A stretch of DNA of 64,000 nt from contig JBCBCP010000006.1 in NCBI GenBank assembly GCA_038530575.1, positions 62,001 through 126,000 of the forward strand, in the 5' to 3' direction. Within the stretch, counting starts at the first letter, position 1. Each line of letters opens with the position of its first letter. Below, piece by piece: positions 1-7,513 of this stretch. Source of the stretch: JBCBCP01 sp038530575. GTDB lineage: Bacteria > Pseudomonadota > Alphaproteobacteria > Rhodobacterales > Rhodobacteraceae. Both the position numbers and the translations under genes were made by a program. Below the pieces are notes generated by a model that worked only from the letters and a program-made list of their open reading frames with translations, was not told the origin of the DNA and did not search any database.

Positions 1-1
1 G

Positions 2-775
2 ATGAGCACCTACGATATGGCCGAGTTGGACTGGGACGGCTGCGACGTGGTGCTGGAATGCACAGGCAAGTTCAACGACGGCACGAAAGCGAGCGCGCAT
101 CTCGACCGCGGCGCGGGCAAGGTTTTGCTGTCGGCGCCGGGCAAGAATGTCGACCGCACGGTCGTCTACGGTGTGAATCACGAGGACCTGCAAGCCGGAG
201 AGCGCATGATCTCTAACGGGTCGTGCACGACAAACTGCCTGGCCCCCCTCGCCCGTGTGCTGGACGAAGAGATCGGCATCGTGTCCGGCCTCATGACCAC
301 GATCCACAGCTATACCGGCGATCAGCCGACGCTGGACCGGCGGCACAAGGATTTCTACCGCGCGCGCGCCGCGGCGATGTCCATGATCCCAACTTCGACC
401 GGTGCCGCAAAAGCCCTTGGCGAGGTGCTGCCGGGGCTCAAGGGCAAGCTGGACGGCACCGCGATGCGTGTGCCCACGCCCAACGTTTCAGCAGTGGATT
501 TAACGTTTATCGCAGGCCGGGACGTGACCGCCGAAGAGGTCAACGCCGCCGTGCAAAAACGCGCAGAGACGGATATGGCCGCCGTTTTGTCCTATGACCC
601 GGAGCTGAAAGTGTCGGTTGATTTCAACCACACAGAGCATTCGTCGATCTTTGCACCTGATCAGACGAAGGTGTCAGGCGGGAACCTCGTGCGCGTGCTG
701 GCGTGGTACGACAATGAATGGGCGTTCTCCGTCCGGATGGCGGACGTTGCCGTGCACATGGGCCGCGTGGGCTAA
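2..775 (+). CDS. gap: Type I glyceraldehyde-3-phosphate dehydrogenase, 5'-truncated by the window edge
   Basis: Cytoplasmic glycolytic/gluconeogenic enzyme that oxidises glyceraldehyde 3-phosphate to 1,3-bisphosphoglycerate with NAD(P)+. About 257 residues are visible. They include the catalytic SNGSCTTNCLAP motif (Cys at visible residue 75), the THSYTGDQ segment and the C-terminal NAD-binding WYDNEWAFSVRM motif. The N-terminal Rossmann part (roughly the first 80 residues of a usual 330-335) lies before base 1, so the ATG at base 2 is internal and not a start. A small membrane-protein gene follows 44 bp downstream. The family is certain; the isozyme (Gap1/Gap2, NAD versus NADP) cannot be decided without the N-terminus. 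Confidence 0.96.
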   Translation: MSTYDMAELDWDGCDVVLECTGKFNDGTKASAHLDRGAGKVLLSAPGKNVDRTVVYGVNHEDLQAGERMISNGSCTTNCLAPLARVLDEEIGIVSGLMTTIHSYTGDQPTLDRRHKDFYRARAAAMSMIPTSTGAAKALGEVLPGLKGKLDGTAMRVPTPNVSAVDLTFIAGRDVTAEEVNAAVQKRAETDMAAVLSYDPELKVSVDFNHTEHSSIFAPDQTKVSGGNLVRVLAWYDNEWAFSVRMADVAVHMGRVG

Positions 776-819
776 AGTCAGGCACTGGACGCAGCGCGTG
801 CGGGCTGGCAAGACGGGGT

Positions 820-963
820 ATGACCAACCGTCTTGCCATCGTCCTGGGCGTCATCATCGTCGCCGCAATCGCTTATGACGCCATTGGAAACGAGGGGGAC
901 AACCTCTTGTTTCTCGGCAAAAAACTGGCTGAGCTGATCGAATGGCTGGCGTTCTGGCGCTAG
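820..963 (+). CDS. Small single-pass membrane protein (47 aa)
   Basis: A 47-residue protein starting MTNRLAIVLGVIIVAAIAYD, with one hydrophobic helix at about residues 4-20 and an amphipathic C-terminal tail ending EWLAFWR. The ATG is preceded by an AGACGGGG Shine-Dalgarno-like stretch. It lies directly downstream of gap in the same direction and could be co-transcribed. The stop codon overlaps the 3' end of the convergent coaD gene by 4 bp. No function is recognised. The hydrophobic profile, position and RBS support a real gene rather than chance. Confidence 0.65.
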   Translation: MTNRLAIVLGVIIVAAIAYDAIGNEGDNLLFLGKKLAELIEWLAFWR

Positions 964-1454
964 GCGCCGAACCGATCGCTCAATGCTGCGTTGACCGGCG
1001 GCGTCACGAATTTCGACACATCCCCACCGAGCCGCGCGATCTCCTTAACCAGCTTGGACGCGATGGCCTGATGTTCGGCTTCCGCCATCAGGAACACTGT
1101 CTCGATGGAATCGTCCAGCTTGCGGTTCATACCGACCATCTGAAACTCGTACTCAAAATCGGCAACGGCCCGCAATCCGCGCACGATAACGCCGGCCCCG
1201 ACGTCTTTGGCGCAGTCAATCAGCAGGTTCTCAAACGGATGTGCAACAATCTCAGTCCCGGTGGCGTCTGACAGCGACGCGCATTCCGCCTCGATCATGG
1301 CCACGCGTTCTTCAAGCGAGAACAACGGGCCCTTGTCGCGGTTGATCGCAACGCCGATCACCAGGCGGTCCACGAGGGAACAGGCACGCCGGATAATGTC
1401 GATATGCCCCAAAGTGATAGGATCAAACGTGCCGGGATACAGGCCGATGCGCAT
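960..1454 (-). CDS. coaD: Phosphopantetheine adenylyltransferase
   Basis: Catalyses the fourth step of coenzyme A synthesis, ATP + 4'-phosphopantetheine to dephospho-CoA + PPi, in the cytoplasm. The 164-residue protein has the normal family length. The nucleotidyltransferase signature GTFDPITLGHIDII is at residues 8-21, with Thr/His of the T/HxGH motif, and the C-terminal ATP-binding segment is IASKLVKEIARLGG. The start MRIGLYPGTFDP is standard, and a GGAGAG Shine-Dalgarno sits just upstream on the minus strand. It converges on the small membrane gene with a 4-bp overlap. Confidence 0.97.
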   Translation of the reverse strand: MRIGLYPGTFDPITLGHIDIIRRACSLVDRLVIGVAINRDKGPLFSLEERVAMIEAECASLSDATGTEIVAHPFENLLIDCAKDVGAGVIVRGLRAVADFEYEFQMVGMNRKLDDSIETVFLMAEAEHQAIASKLVKEIARLGGDVSKFVTPPVNAALSDRFGA

Positions 1455-1567
1455 GGGGCTCTCCTTTGCGTCAGTACTGGCAAATCAGCATGGAGGTTTC
1501 CGGATTGCAAGGCGATGCGTTCGGGCGGCCTGCCCCTCGCGTTTTGTCGAGGCTAGGCTACCGCGCT

Positions 1568-2002
1568 TCAGTGACCCATGATCATCCCTTCAAGCGCATC
1601 TTTCTCCATCGCCAGCTCGCTCAGCCGCGCCTTGACCACGTCGCCAAGTGTGATGAGGCCAATTAACTGACCATCCTCAATCACCGGCATATGCCGGAAC
1701 CGTCCGTTGGTCATCAGCGCCAAGACCGCGTCGACGTCGTCTTCGCGTGCGCAGGTGACCAGTTTCGATGTCATGTGCTGGTCCACCGTGTCCGACAGGA
1801 TGGCGGCGCCCTTGCTGGAGAGGACCCGCACGATGTCCCGCTCTGACAGAATACCCGTTGCCGCAGCGCCGTCTGCGCTTATCACGACCGTACCAATACG
1901 CCGTTCAGCGAGAACCTTGACTGCGTCTGCGATCGTCGTGCTTGGCGCGACTGTAACGACGCCGTCGTCGGATTTGGATTTCAGAATCTGGTGGACATGC
2001 AT
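1568..2002 (-). CDS. Two-CBS-domain protein
   Basis: A 144-residue protein made almost entirely of two CBS domains (about residues 6-60 and 72-128), the module that binds adenosyl ligands such as AMP, ATP or SAM and usually acts as an energy or ligand sensor. Motifs include GIVSADGAAATGILSERDIV-type strands and GLITLGDVVKARL near the end. I chose the start MHVHQIL at 2002 because GGGAGG lies 9 bases upstream; a longer ORF to 2044 would add 14 basic residues unlike family members. It stands alone, divergent from mmsA. The ligand and partner cannot be deduced from the sequence. Confidence 0.88.
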   Translation of the reverse strand: MHVHQILKSKSDDGVVTVAPSTTIADAVKVLAERRIGTVVISADGAAATGILSERDIVRVLSSKGAAILSDTVDQHMTSKLVTCAREDDVDAVLALMTNGRFRHMPVIEDGQLIGLITLGDVVKARLSELAMEKDALEGMIMGH

Positions 2003-2173
2003 CGCGGCGCGCCTCCCTTGCTTGCCGTTGGGTCGGGCCTTCATCCTCGACGCGCCGGGTGTCTTTCGTCAAGCCTCATGCCATACGGTGGCGGATGTTG
2101 TTGATTTTCGGGGTTTTGGCGCTGCGCGAGGCACGCTAGGGTCCGGGCGATCAGCATACCGTGGGAGGGATTC

Positions 2174-3673
2174 ATGAACACGATCGGGCATTATCTAGAT
2201 GGCGCCGACACTGCAGGCACATCAGGGCGCATGGCAGACGTGATGAACCCCGCAACCGGCGAAGTGCAGGCGCAGGTGGCCTTGGCCAGCACAGCAGAGG
2301 TCGATCAGGCCGTCGCAATTGCCGCCGCCGCCCAGCCCGCCTGGGCCGCGACCAACCCCCAGCGCCGCGCGCGCGTGCTGATGAAATTCGTCGCCCTGCT
2401 GAACCGCGACATGGACAAGCTGGCCGAAGCGCTGAGCCGCGAGCATGGCAAGACCCTGCCCGATGCGGCAGGCGACGTGCAGCGCGGCCTTGAGGTGGTG
2501 GAATTCTGCATTGGCGCACCGCACCTGCTGAAGGGCGAATATACCGACAGCGCGGGCCCCGGCATCGACATGTATTCCATGCGCCAGCCGCTCGGCGTCA
2601 CCGCCGGCATCACGCCGTTCAACTTCCCCGCCATGATCCCGATGTGGATGTTCGCCCCGGCCATCGCCTGCGGCAACGCCTTCATCCTCAAACCGTCCGA
2701 GCGTGACCCCTCCGTCCCGATGATGCTGGCCGCGCTGATGGAAGAGGCCGGGCTGCCCAAAGGCATCCTGCAGGTGGTGAATGGCGACAAGGAGGCGGTT
2801 GATGCGATCCTGCACCATCCCGTCATCCAATCCATCGGCTTCGTCGGATCCACCCCGATCGCCGAATATATCTACGGCACCGGCTGCGCGAACGGCAAAC
2901 GGGTGCAGTGCTTTGGCGGGGCGAAGAACCACATGATCGTCATGCCCGACGCCGATATGGACCAGGCCGCCGATGCGCTGGTCGGTGCAGGCTACGGCGC
3001 CGCCGGGGAGCGCTGCATGGCGATTTCCGTCGCTGTGCCTGTGGGGGACGAGACCGCGGACCGTCTGATCGAAAAGCTGGTGCCGCGCATCGAAAAGCTC
3101 AAAGTCGGCCCCTACACCGCGGGCAATGACGTGGATTACGGCCCCGTTGTCACCGCGGCGGCCAAGGCCAACATCGAACGGCTGGTGCAATCGGGCGTCG
3201 ATCAGGGCGCCGAGCTTGTCGTCGACGGGCGCGGCTTTAAACTGCAAGGCTACGAGGACGGCTTTTTCGTCGGCCCGCACCTGTTCGACCGCGCCACCAA
3301 GGATATGGACATCTACAAACAGGAAATCTTTGGCCCCGTCCTGACAACCGTCCGCGCGCAAAGCTACGAGGAGGCCATCGGCCTTGCGATGGACCACGAA
3401 TACGGTAACGGCACGGCGATCTTCACCCGCGACGGCGACACAGCGCGCGATTTTGCAAACCGGATCAACATCGGCATGGTCGGCATCAACGTGCCGATCC
3501 CGGTGCCGCTGGCCTACCACACCTTTGGCGGCTGGAAGAAATCGGTCTTTGGCGATCTGAACCAGCATGGCCCGGATTCGATCAAGTTCTATACGCGCAC
3601 CAAGACTGTAACCGCGCGCTGGCCATCCGGCATCAAGGAAGGCGGCGAATTCTCCATCCCTGTCATGGAGTGA
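2174..3673 (+). CDS. mmsA: Methylmalonate-semialdehyde dehydrogenase (CoA-acylating)
   Basis: Converts (S)-methylmalonate semialdehyde (and malonate semialdehyde) with CoA and NAD+ to propionyl-CoA (or acetyl-CoA) and CO2, the last dedicated step of valine degradation. The 499 residues match the family length. Cys281 in GAAGERCMAISV is the catalytic thiolate, and the cofactor region TPFNFPAMIPMWM is at 148-160. The ATG is preceded by GGGAGGGA. It opens a valine-catabolism block with the acyl-CoA dehydrogenase and the fused hydrolase/dehydrogenase downstream on the same strand. Confidence 0.96.
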   Translation: MNTIGHYLDGADTAGTSGRMADVMNPATGEVQAQVALASTAEVDQAVAIAAAAQPAWAATNPQRRARVLMKFVALLNRDMDKLAEALSREHGKTLPDAAGDVQRGLEVVEFCIGAPHLLKGEYTDSAGPGIDMYSMRQPLGVTAGITPFNFPAMIPMWMFAPAIACGNAFILKPSERDPSVPMMLAALMEEAGLPKGILQVVNGDKEAVDAILHHPVIQSIGFVGSTPIAEYIYGTGCANGKRVQCFGGAKNHMIVMPDADMDQAADALVGAGYGAAGERCMAISVAVPVGDETADRLIEKLVPRIEKLKVGPYTAGNDVDYGPVVTAAAKANIERLVQSGVDQGAELVVDGRGFKLQGYEDGFFVGPHLFDRATKDMDIYKQEIFGPVLTTVRAQSYEEAIGLAMDHEYGNGTAIFTRDGDTARDFANRINIGMVGINVPIPVPLAYHTFGGWKKSVFGDLNQHGPDSIKFYTRTKTVTARWPSGIKEGGEFSIPVME

Positions 3674-3703
3674 TCACATGCCGTGTGGCTTGATGCCTGT
3701 CTG

Positions 3704-4123
3704 ATGTCGGTCGAGGTGCGCATTCTGCCCTGCGACGGGCTGGTCGTGGTGCGCTACACCGGGACGATCCTGGTGTCGGAAAGCGTCCGCGCGTTTTCCG
3801 ACTACCTGGACCATCCTGACTTCGCGCCGGGCCAGAAGCATTTGATCGACCTGACGGATGTGACCGGGTTCGAGACGGACTACGTCAAGATCATGCAGAT
3901 GCAAGCGCGCAAGGCGGCTGCCTTTGTGGGCAGCGGGGCGCCCAGTTTGATGGTCTATCTGGCGCCGCGGCAAGACACGCTGGGTCTGGCCCAACTGGTT
4001 GCGCGGTCCTGGGACAGTGTCGCGGGCGTTACCGCCCTTGTGCAGCAGGACGAAGCGCGGGCGCTATCGCTCTTGGGCATCGAAGATTGCACAATCGCGG
4101 ACCTCATGGCGCGCGCAGGATAG
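3704..4123 (+). CDS. STAS/SpoIIAA-like protein of unknown function
   Basis: A 139-residue soluble protein beginning MSVEVRILPCDGLVVVRYTG. The pattern of a short beta strand, a helix (ESVRAFSDYLDHPDF) and a strand with HLIDLTDVTGF is reminiscent of STAS/SpoIIAA-like folds, but this is inferred from pattern only. It sits between mmsA and the acyl-CoA dehydrogenase on the same strand. A GTG at 3683 is an alternative start adding seven residues; neither start has a strong Shine-Dalgarno. No catalytic motif is visible. A role in valine catabolism would be guilt by association only. Confidence 0.7.
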   Translation: MSVEVRILPCDGLVVVRYTGTILVSESVRAFSDYLDHPDFAPGQKHLIDLTDVTGFETDYVKIMQMQARKAAAFVGSGAPSLMVYLAPRQDTLGLAQLVARSWDSVAGVTALVQQDEARALSLLGIEDCTIADLMARAG

Positions 4124-4203
4124 CCCCCGCGCGCAAGTTTCGCTTTGCGTGCCGCTTGCGTTAATTTAACATGCGTTCAATTCTTGGGCCTTGGGAGGAT
4201 CAC

Positions 4204-5346
4204 ATGGATTTTGCGCTATCGACCGAACAAGAAGCGATTTTCGACACGGCATACGTGTTTGGTCAGACTGAAATCGCGCCCGCCGCCCGCCAATGGGAGG
4301 CAGACGGCACCATTCCCAAAGACCTATGGCCGAAACTTGGCGAGCTCGGCTTCGGCGCGGTCTATGTCTCCGAAGAAGGGGGCGGCACAGGGCTCAGCCG
4401 CCTTGATGCTACGCTGATCTTCGAAGCGCTCTCGATGGCCTGCCCGTCCGTGGCGGCCTTCCTGTCGATCCACAACATGTGCGCCAAGATGATCGACAGC
4501 TTCGGATCGGACGATCTGAAGGGGCGCGTGATGCCGGGAGTCATCGGGATGGACACCGTGCTCAGCTACTGCCTGACGGAGCCGGGCAGCGGGTCCGACG
4601 CCGCCGCCCTGCGCACCCGCGCCGAGCGGACGAACGAGGGTTACGTGGTGAATGGGACCAAGGCGTTCATCTCGGGCGGGGGCTATTCGGACGCCTATGT
4701 CGTGATGGTCCGCACCGGGGAGGATGGGCCAAAGGGCGTGTCGACCCTCTATGTCGAGGACGGGGCCGAGGGGCTGTCCTTTGGCGGGCTCGAGGAAAAA
4801 ATGGGCTGGAAAGCGCAGCCGACGGCGCAGGTGCAGTTTGACAATTGCAACATATCCAGCGCGAATTTGGTTGGCGTTGAGGGCGATGGTTTCAAATATG
4901 CGATGATGGGGCTTGATGGCGGCCGTTTGAACATTGCCGCCTGCTCGCTGGGCGCAGCGCAGACGGCCTTGAACGCAACGGTGGCCTATATGGCAGAGCG
5001 CAAGGCCTTCGGCCAAAGCATCGACCAGTTTCAAGGCCTGCAATTCCGCCTCGCCGATATGGAGATCGAGCTTCAGGCCGCCCGCACCTTCCTGCGTCAG
5101 GCCGCGTGGAAGCTGGACAGCGGCGCGCCGGACGCCACGAAGTTCTGCGCCATGGCCAAGAAATTCGTGACCGAGACCGGATCAAAAGTCGTCGACGGCT
5201 GCCTGCAACTGCATGGCGGCTACGGCTACCTCGCGGACTATGGCATCGAAAAACTGGTCCGTGACCTGCGGGTGCACCAGATTCTCGAAGGCACGAACGA
5301 AATCATGCGCGTCATCGTCTCGCGCCAGATGCTGGCGGCAAAATGA
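4204..5346 (+). CDS. Acyl-CoA dehydrogenase, isobutyryl-CoA dehydrogenase-like
   Basis: FAD-dependent enzyme expected to oxidise isobutyryl-CoA to methacrylyl-CoA in valine degradation. The 380 residues are the normal length. Signatures are the FAD/substrate motif YCLTEPGSGSDA (about 120-131), the arginine-rich region ERKAFGQSIDQFQGLQFRLADME, the LQLHGGYGYL motif and the catalytic-base region LEGTNEIMRVI with Glu362. The start at 4204 follows GGGAGG by five bases and gives the canonical MDFALSTEQEAI. The stop overlaps the next gene by 4 bp (ATGA), so the two are translationally coupled. Substrate assignment rests on the neighbours mmsA and the 3-hydroxyisobutyrate enzymes. Confidence 0.92.
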   Translation: MDFALSTEQEAIFDTAYVFGQTEIAPAARQWEADGTIPKDLWPKLGELGFGAVYVSEEGGGTGLSRLDATLIFEALSMACPSVAAFLSIHNMCAKMIDSFGSDDLKGRVMPGVIGMDTVLSYCLTEPGSGSDAAALRTRAERTNEGYVVNGTKAFISGGGYSDAYVVMVRTGEDGPKGVSTLYVEDGAEGLSFGGLEEKMGWKAQPTAQVQFDNCNISSANLVGVEGDGFKYAMMGLDGGRLNIAACSLGAAQTALNATVAYMAERKAFGQSIDQFQGLQFRLADMEIELQAARTFLRQAAWKLDSGAPDATKFCAMAKKFVTETGSKVVDGCLQLHGGYGYLADYGIEKLVRDLRVHQILEGTNEIMRVIVSRQMLAAK

Positions 5347-7259
5347 CCGATATCTCGATCCGCATCACAGGCCGCGCGGGCCGTATCACGCTGCAGCGGC
5401 CCGAGGCGCTGAATGCGATGACCTACGAGATGTGCCTCGCCATCGAAGCCGCACTGGACGCCTGGCGGGATGACGACGCGGTGGCGCTGGTCGTGCTTGA
5501 TGCGATCGGCGACCGGGCCTTTTGCTCGGGCGGGGACATTGCGGACCTTTACGCCACCGGCACCAAGGGCGACTTTACGTTCGGTCAGCGGTTTTGGGCA
5601 GATGAATATCGGCTGAACCACAAGATCTTTTCCTACCCAAAGCCGGTCGTCAGCTTCCTTCAGGGCTTTACCATGGGGGGCGGTGTCGGAATTGGATGTC
5701 ACGGCACTTACCGAGTGGTAGGCGAGACATCACAGATCGCAATGCCCGAAGTTGGTATTGGCCTCGTGCCGGATGTTGGCGGCTCGCTGATGCTGGCCCT
5801 GGCACCCGGACGGCTCGGTGAATATCTGGGTACAACAGCGGCCCGGATGAATGCTTCAGACGCAATTTACGCTGGCTTTGCAGACTTTTACATACCAGAG
5901 CTGAAGTGGCCGGAACTCATCTCAATCCTCGAGAACACAGGGTCAACCGACTGTCTGGATGCGGCAGCAGAGGTAGCAGCGCGTGGGCCCATTCAGTCCA
6001 TGCAGGCCGACATCGACAGGCACTTCGGCGGCGAACGGCTGAGCGATATTCTTGGCACCCTGCGCGCCGAGGACAGCGATTTCGCGCGCGAGACGCTGAA
6101 AAAGCTGGGCCGTAACAGCCCCCTGTCTATGGCCTGCGCGATCGAAACGCTCCACCGATTGCGCGGCCCGTCCCTGACGATGGAAAAGGCGCTGGACCTA
6201 GAGTACCGCTTTACCGCGCGAAGCATGGAGCATGGCGATTTCCTCGAAGGGATCCGCGCGGCGATCATTGACAAGGATCGCAATCCGCAGTGGCAATATG
6301 CCGATATGGAGGTGCCCGCGATGGCGGTCAGCAAGATGCTGATGCCTTTGGGCGATCTCTCCCTGAAGCTGGAGGAGCGGGGCATGAAGATCGGGTTTAT
6401 TGGCCTTGGGAACATGGGCGCGCCAATGGCGGCAAACCTGGCGAAAGCCGGGCATGCCGTCAGCGGCTTTGACGTGGCGGGCACAACAGCGCCGGGCGTA
6501 TCCGCCGCCGCGACCGCCGCTCAGGCCGCGCAGAACGCCGACATCGTTATCACAATGCTGCCAAATGGCGCCATCCTGCGGGATGTGGCCGCAGACGTGC
6601 TTCCGGCGATGAAAGCGGGCGCCACGCTTGTCGATTGCTCGACCGTCGACGTGGAAAGCGCGCGCACCGTGGCCGAAGCGGCCGAGGCGAAGGGCCTTAT
6701 GTTCGTCGATGCGCCCGTCTCTGGCGGGATCGGCGGCGCGGCGGGCGGCACGCTGACCTTCATGGCGGGCGGCTCTGACGCCGCCTTTGCCGCCGCCCTG
6801 CCCCTTTTTGACATCATGGGCCAGAAGGCGGTGCATTGCGGCGCGGCGGGCGCGGGTCAAGCCGCCAAGATTTGTAACAACATGATCCTAGGCGTGACGA
6901 TGATCGCGACCTGCGAGGCTTTCGCGCTCGCGGACAAGTTGGGACTGGATCGGCAAAAGATGTTTGACGTCGTCAGCACGTCTTCGGGCTACTCATGGAC
7001 AATGAACGCCTATTGCCCTGCCCCCGGCGTCGGCCCTGCCAGCCCCGCGGATAATGGATACACGCCCGGATTTGCCGCCGAACTTATGCTGAAGGACCTT
7101 GGACTGTCGCAACAAGCGGCGGAGGCTGTCGATGCTGACACACCGATGGGTGCGGCGGCGCTGGCGCTGTACCGCACATTTGTCGACGATGAAGATGGGC
7201 TGGGCCAAGATTTCAGCGCGATGCTTCCCCGATTTGAAAGCCGGCGCCGCGGCAGCTGA
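5343..7259 (+). CDS. mmsB: Fused 3-hydroxyisobutyryl-CoA hydrolase / 3-hydroxyisobutyrate dehydrogenase
   Basis: One 638-residue ORF holding two complete valine-pathway enzymes. Residues 1-346 are an enoyl-CoA hydratase/HIBYL-CoA hydrolase-type domain, with the oxyanion segments CSGGD (61-65) and MGGGVGIG (111-118) and the hydrolase catalytic pair Glu136 and Asp144 in MPEVGIGLVPDVGG. Residues 348-638 are a full 3-hydroxyisobutyrate dehydrogenase: NAD motif GFIGLGNMGAPMAANL, substrate motif DAPVSGGIGG, and catalytic Lys in GAGQAAKICNN. The junction PLGDLSLKLEERG-MKIGF looks like the normal end of the hydrolase followed by the normal start of the dehydrogenase. A GGAGGAG at 6371-6377 lies 7 bases before the internal ATG at 6384, so a separate dehydrogenase may also be made. 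Usually these are two genes. Confidence 0.93.
   Translation: MTDISIRITGRAGRITLQRPEALNAMTYEMCLAIEAALDAWRDDDAVALVVLDAIGDRAFCSGGDIADLYATGTKGDFTFGQRFWADEYRLNHKIFSYPKPVVSFLQGFTMGGGVGIGCHGTYRVVGETSQIAMPEVGIGLVPDVGGSLMLALAPGRLGEYLGTTAARMNASDAIYAGFADFYIPELKWPELISILENTGSTDCLDAAAEVAARGPIQSMQADIDRHFGGERLSDILGTLRAEDSDFARETLKKLGRNSPLSMACAIETLHRLRGPSLTMEKALDLEYRFTARSMEHGDFLEGIRAAIIDKDRNPQWQYADMEVPAMAVSKMLMPLGDLSLKLEERGMKIGFIGLGNMGAPMAANLAKAGHAVSGFDVAGTTAPGVSAAATAAQAAQNADIVITMLPNGAILRDVAADVLPAMKAGATLVDCSTVDVESARTVAEAAEAKGLMFVDAPVSGGIGGAAGGTLTFMAGGSDAAFAAALPLFDIMGQKAVHCGAAGAGQAAKICNNMILGVTMIATCEAFALADKLGLDRQKMFDVVSTSSGYSWTMNAYCPAPGVGPASPADNGYTPGFAAELMLKDLGLSQQAAEAVDADTPMGAAALALYRTFVDDEDGLGQDFSAMLPRFESRRRGS
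6371..6386 (+). promoter_or_regulatory. Internal Shine-Dalgarno and start codon inside the fused ORF
   Basis: GGAGGAG at 6371-6377 followed by ATG at 6384-6386, in frame with the dehydrogenase half. It is what a stand-alone mmsB would need. Its presence suggests the fusion arose by loss of the upstream stop codon, or that two products (full fusion and free dehydrogenase) are translated. Use of this site is inferred. Confidence 0.6.
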
Positions 7260-7513
7260 CGGATGGAAACAATTCGCTCGTCTTGCGCCCATTGCGGCGG
7301 AAACAGGCACCAATTGTGACCTGCTGCAAGACGCAGTCCTTCAAAATCCTATGGTTCAAAGCCATCCGCCGCCCGAAAGCCGCGCCTTAATCGGGTGCTG
7401 CGACACAGCTAGTTGTCCCGAAGTTTCCTAAAATGCGCACCTAATCTGGGCTAAATGCCACACGATGCTGACCTCAATCCGGCCGCAAGAGCCGGGCATT
7501 GAGGAAGGCACGT

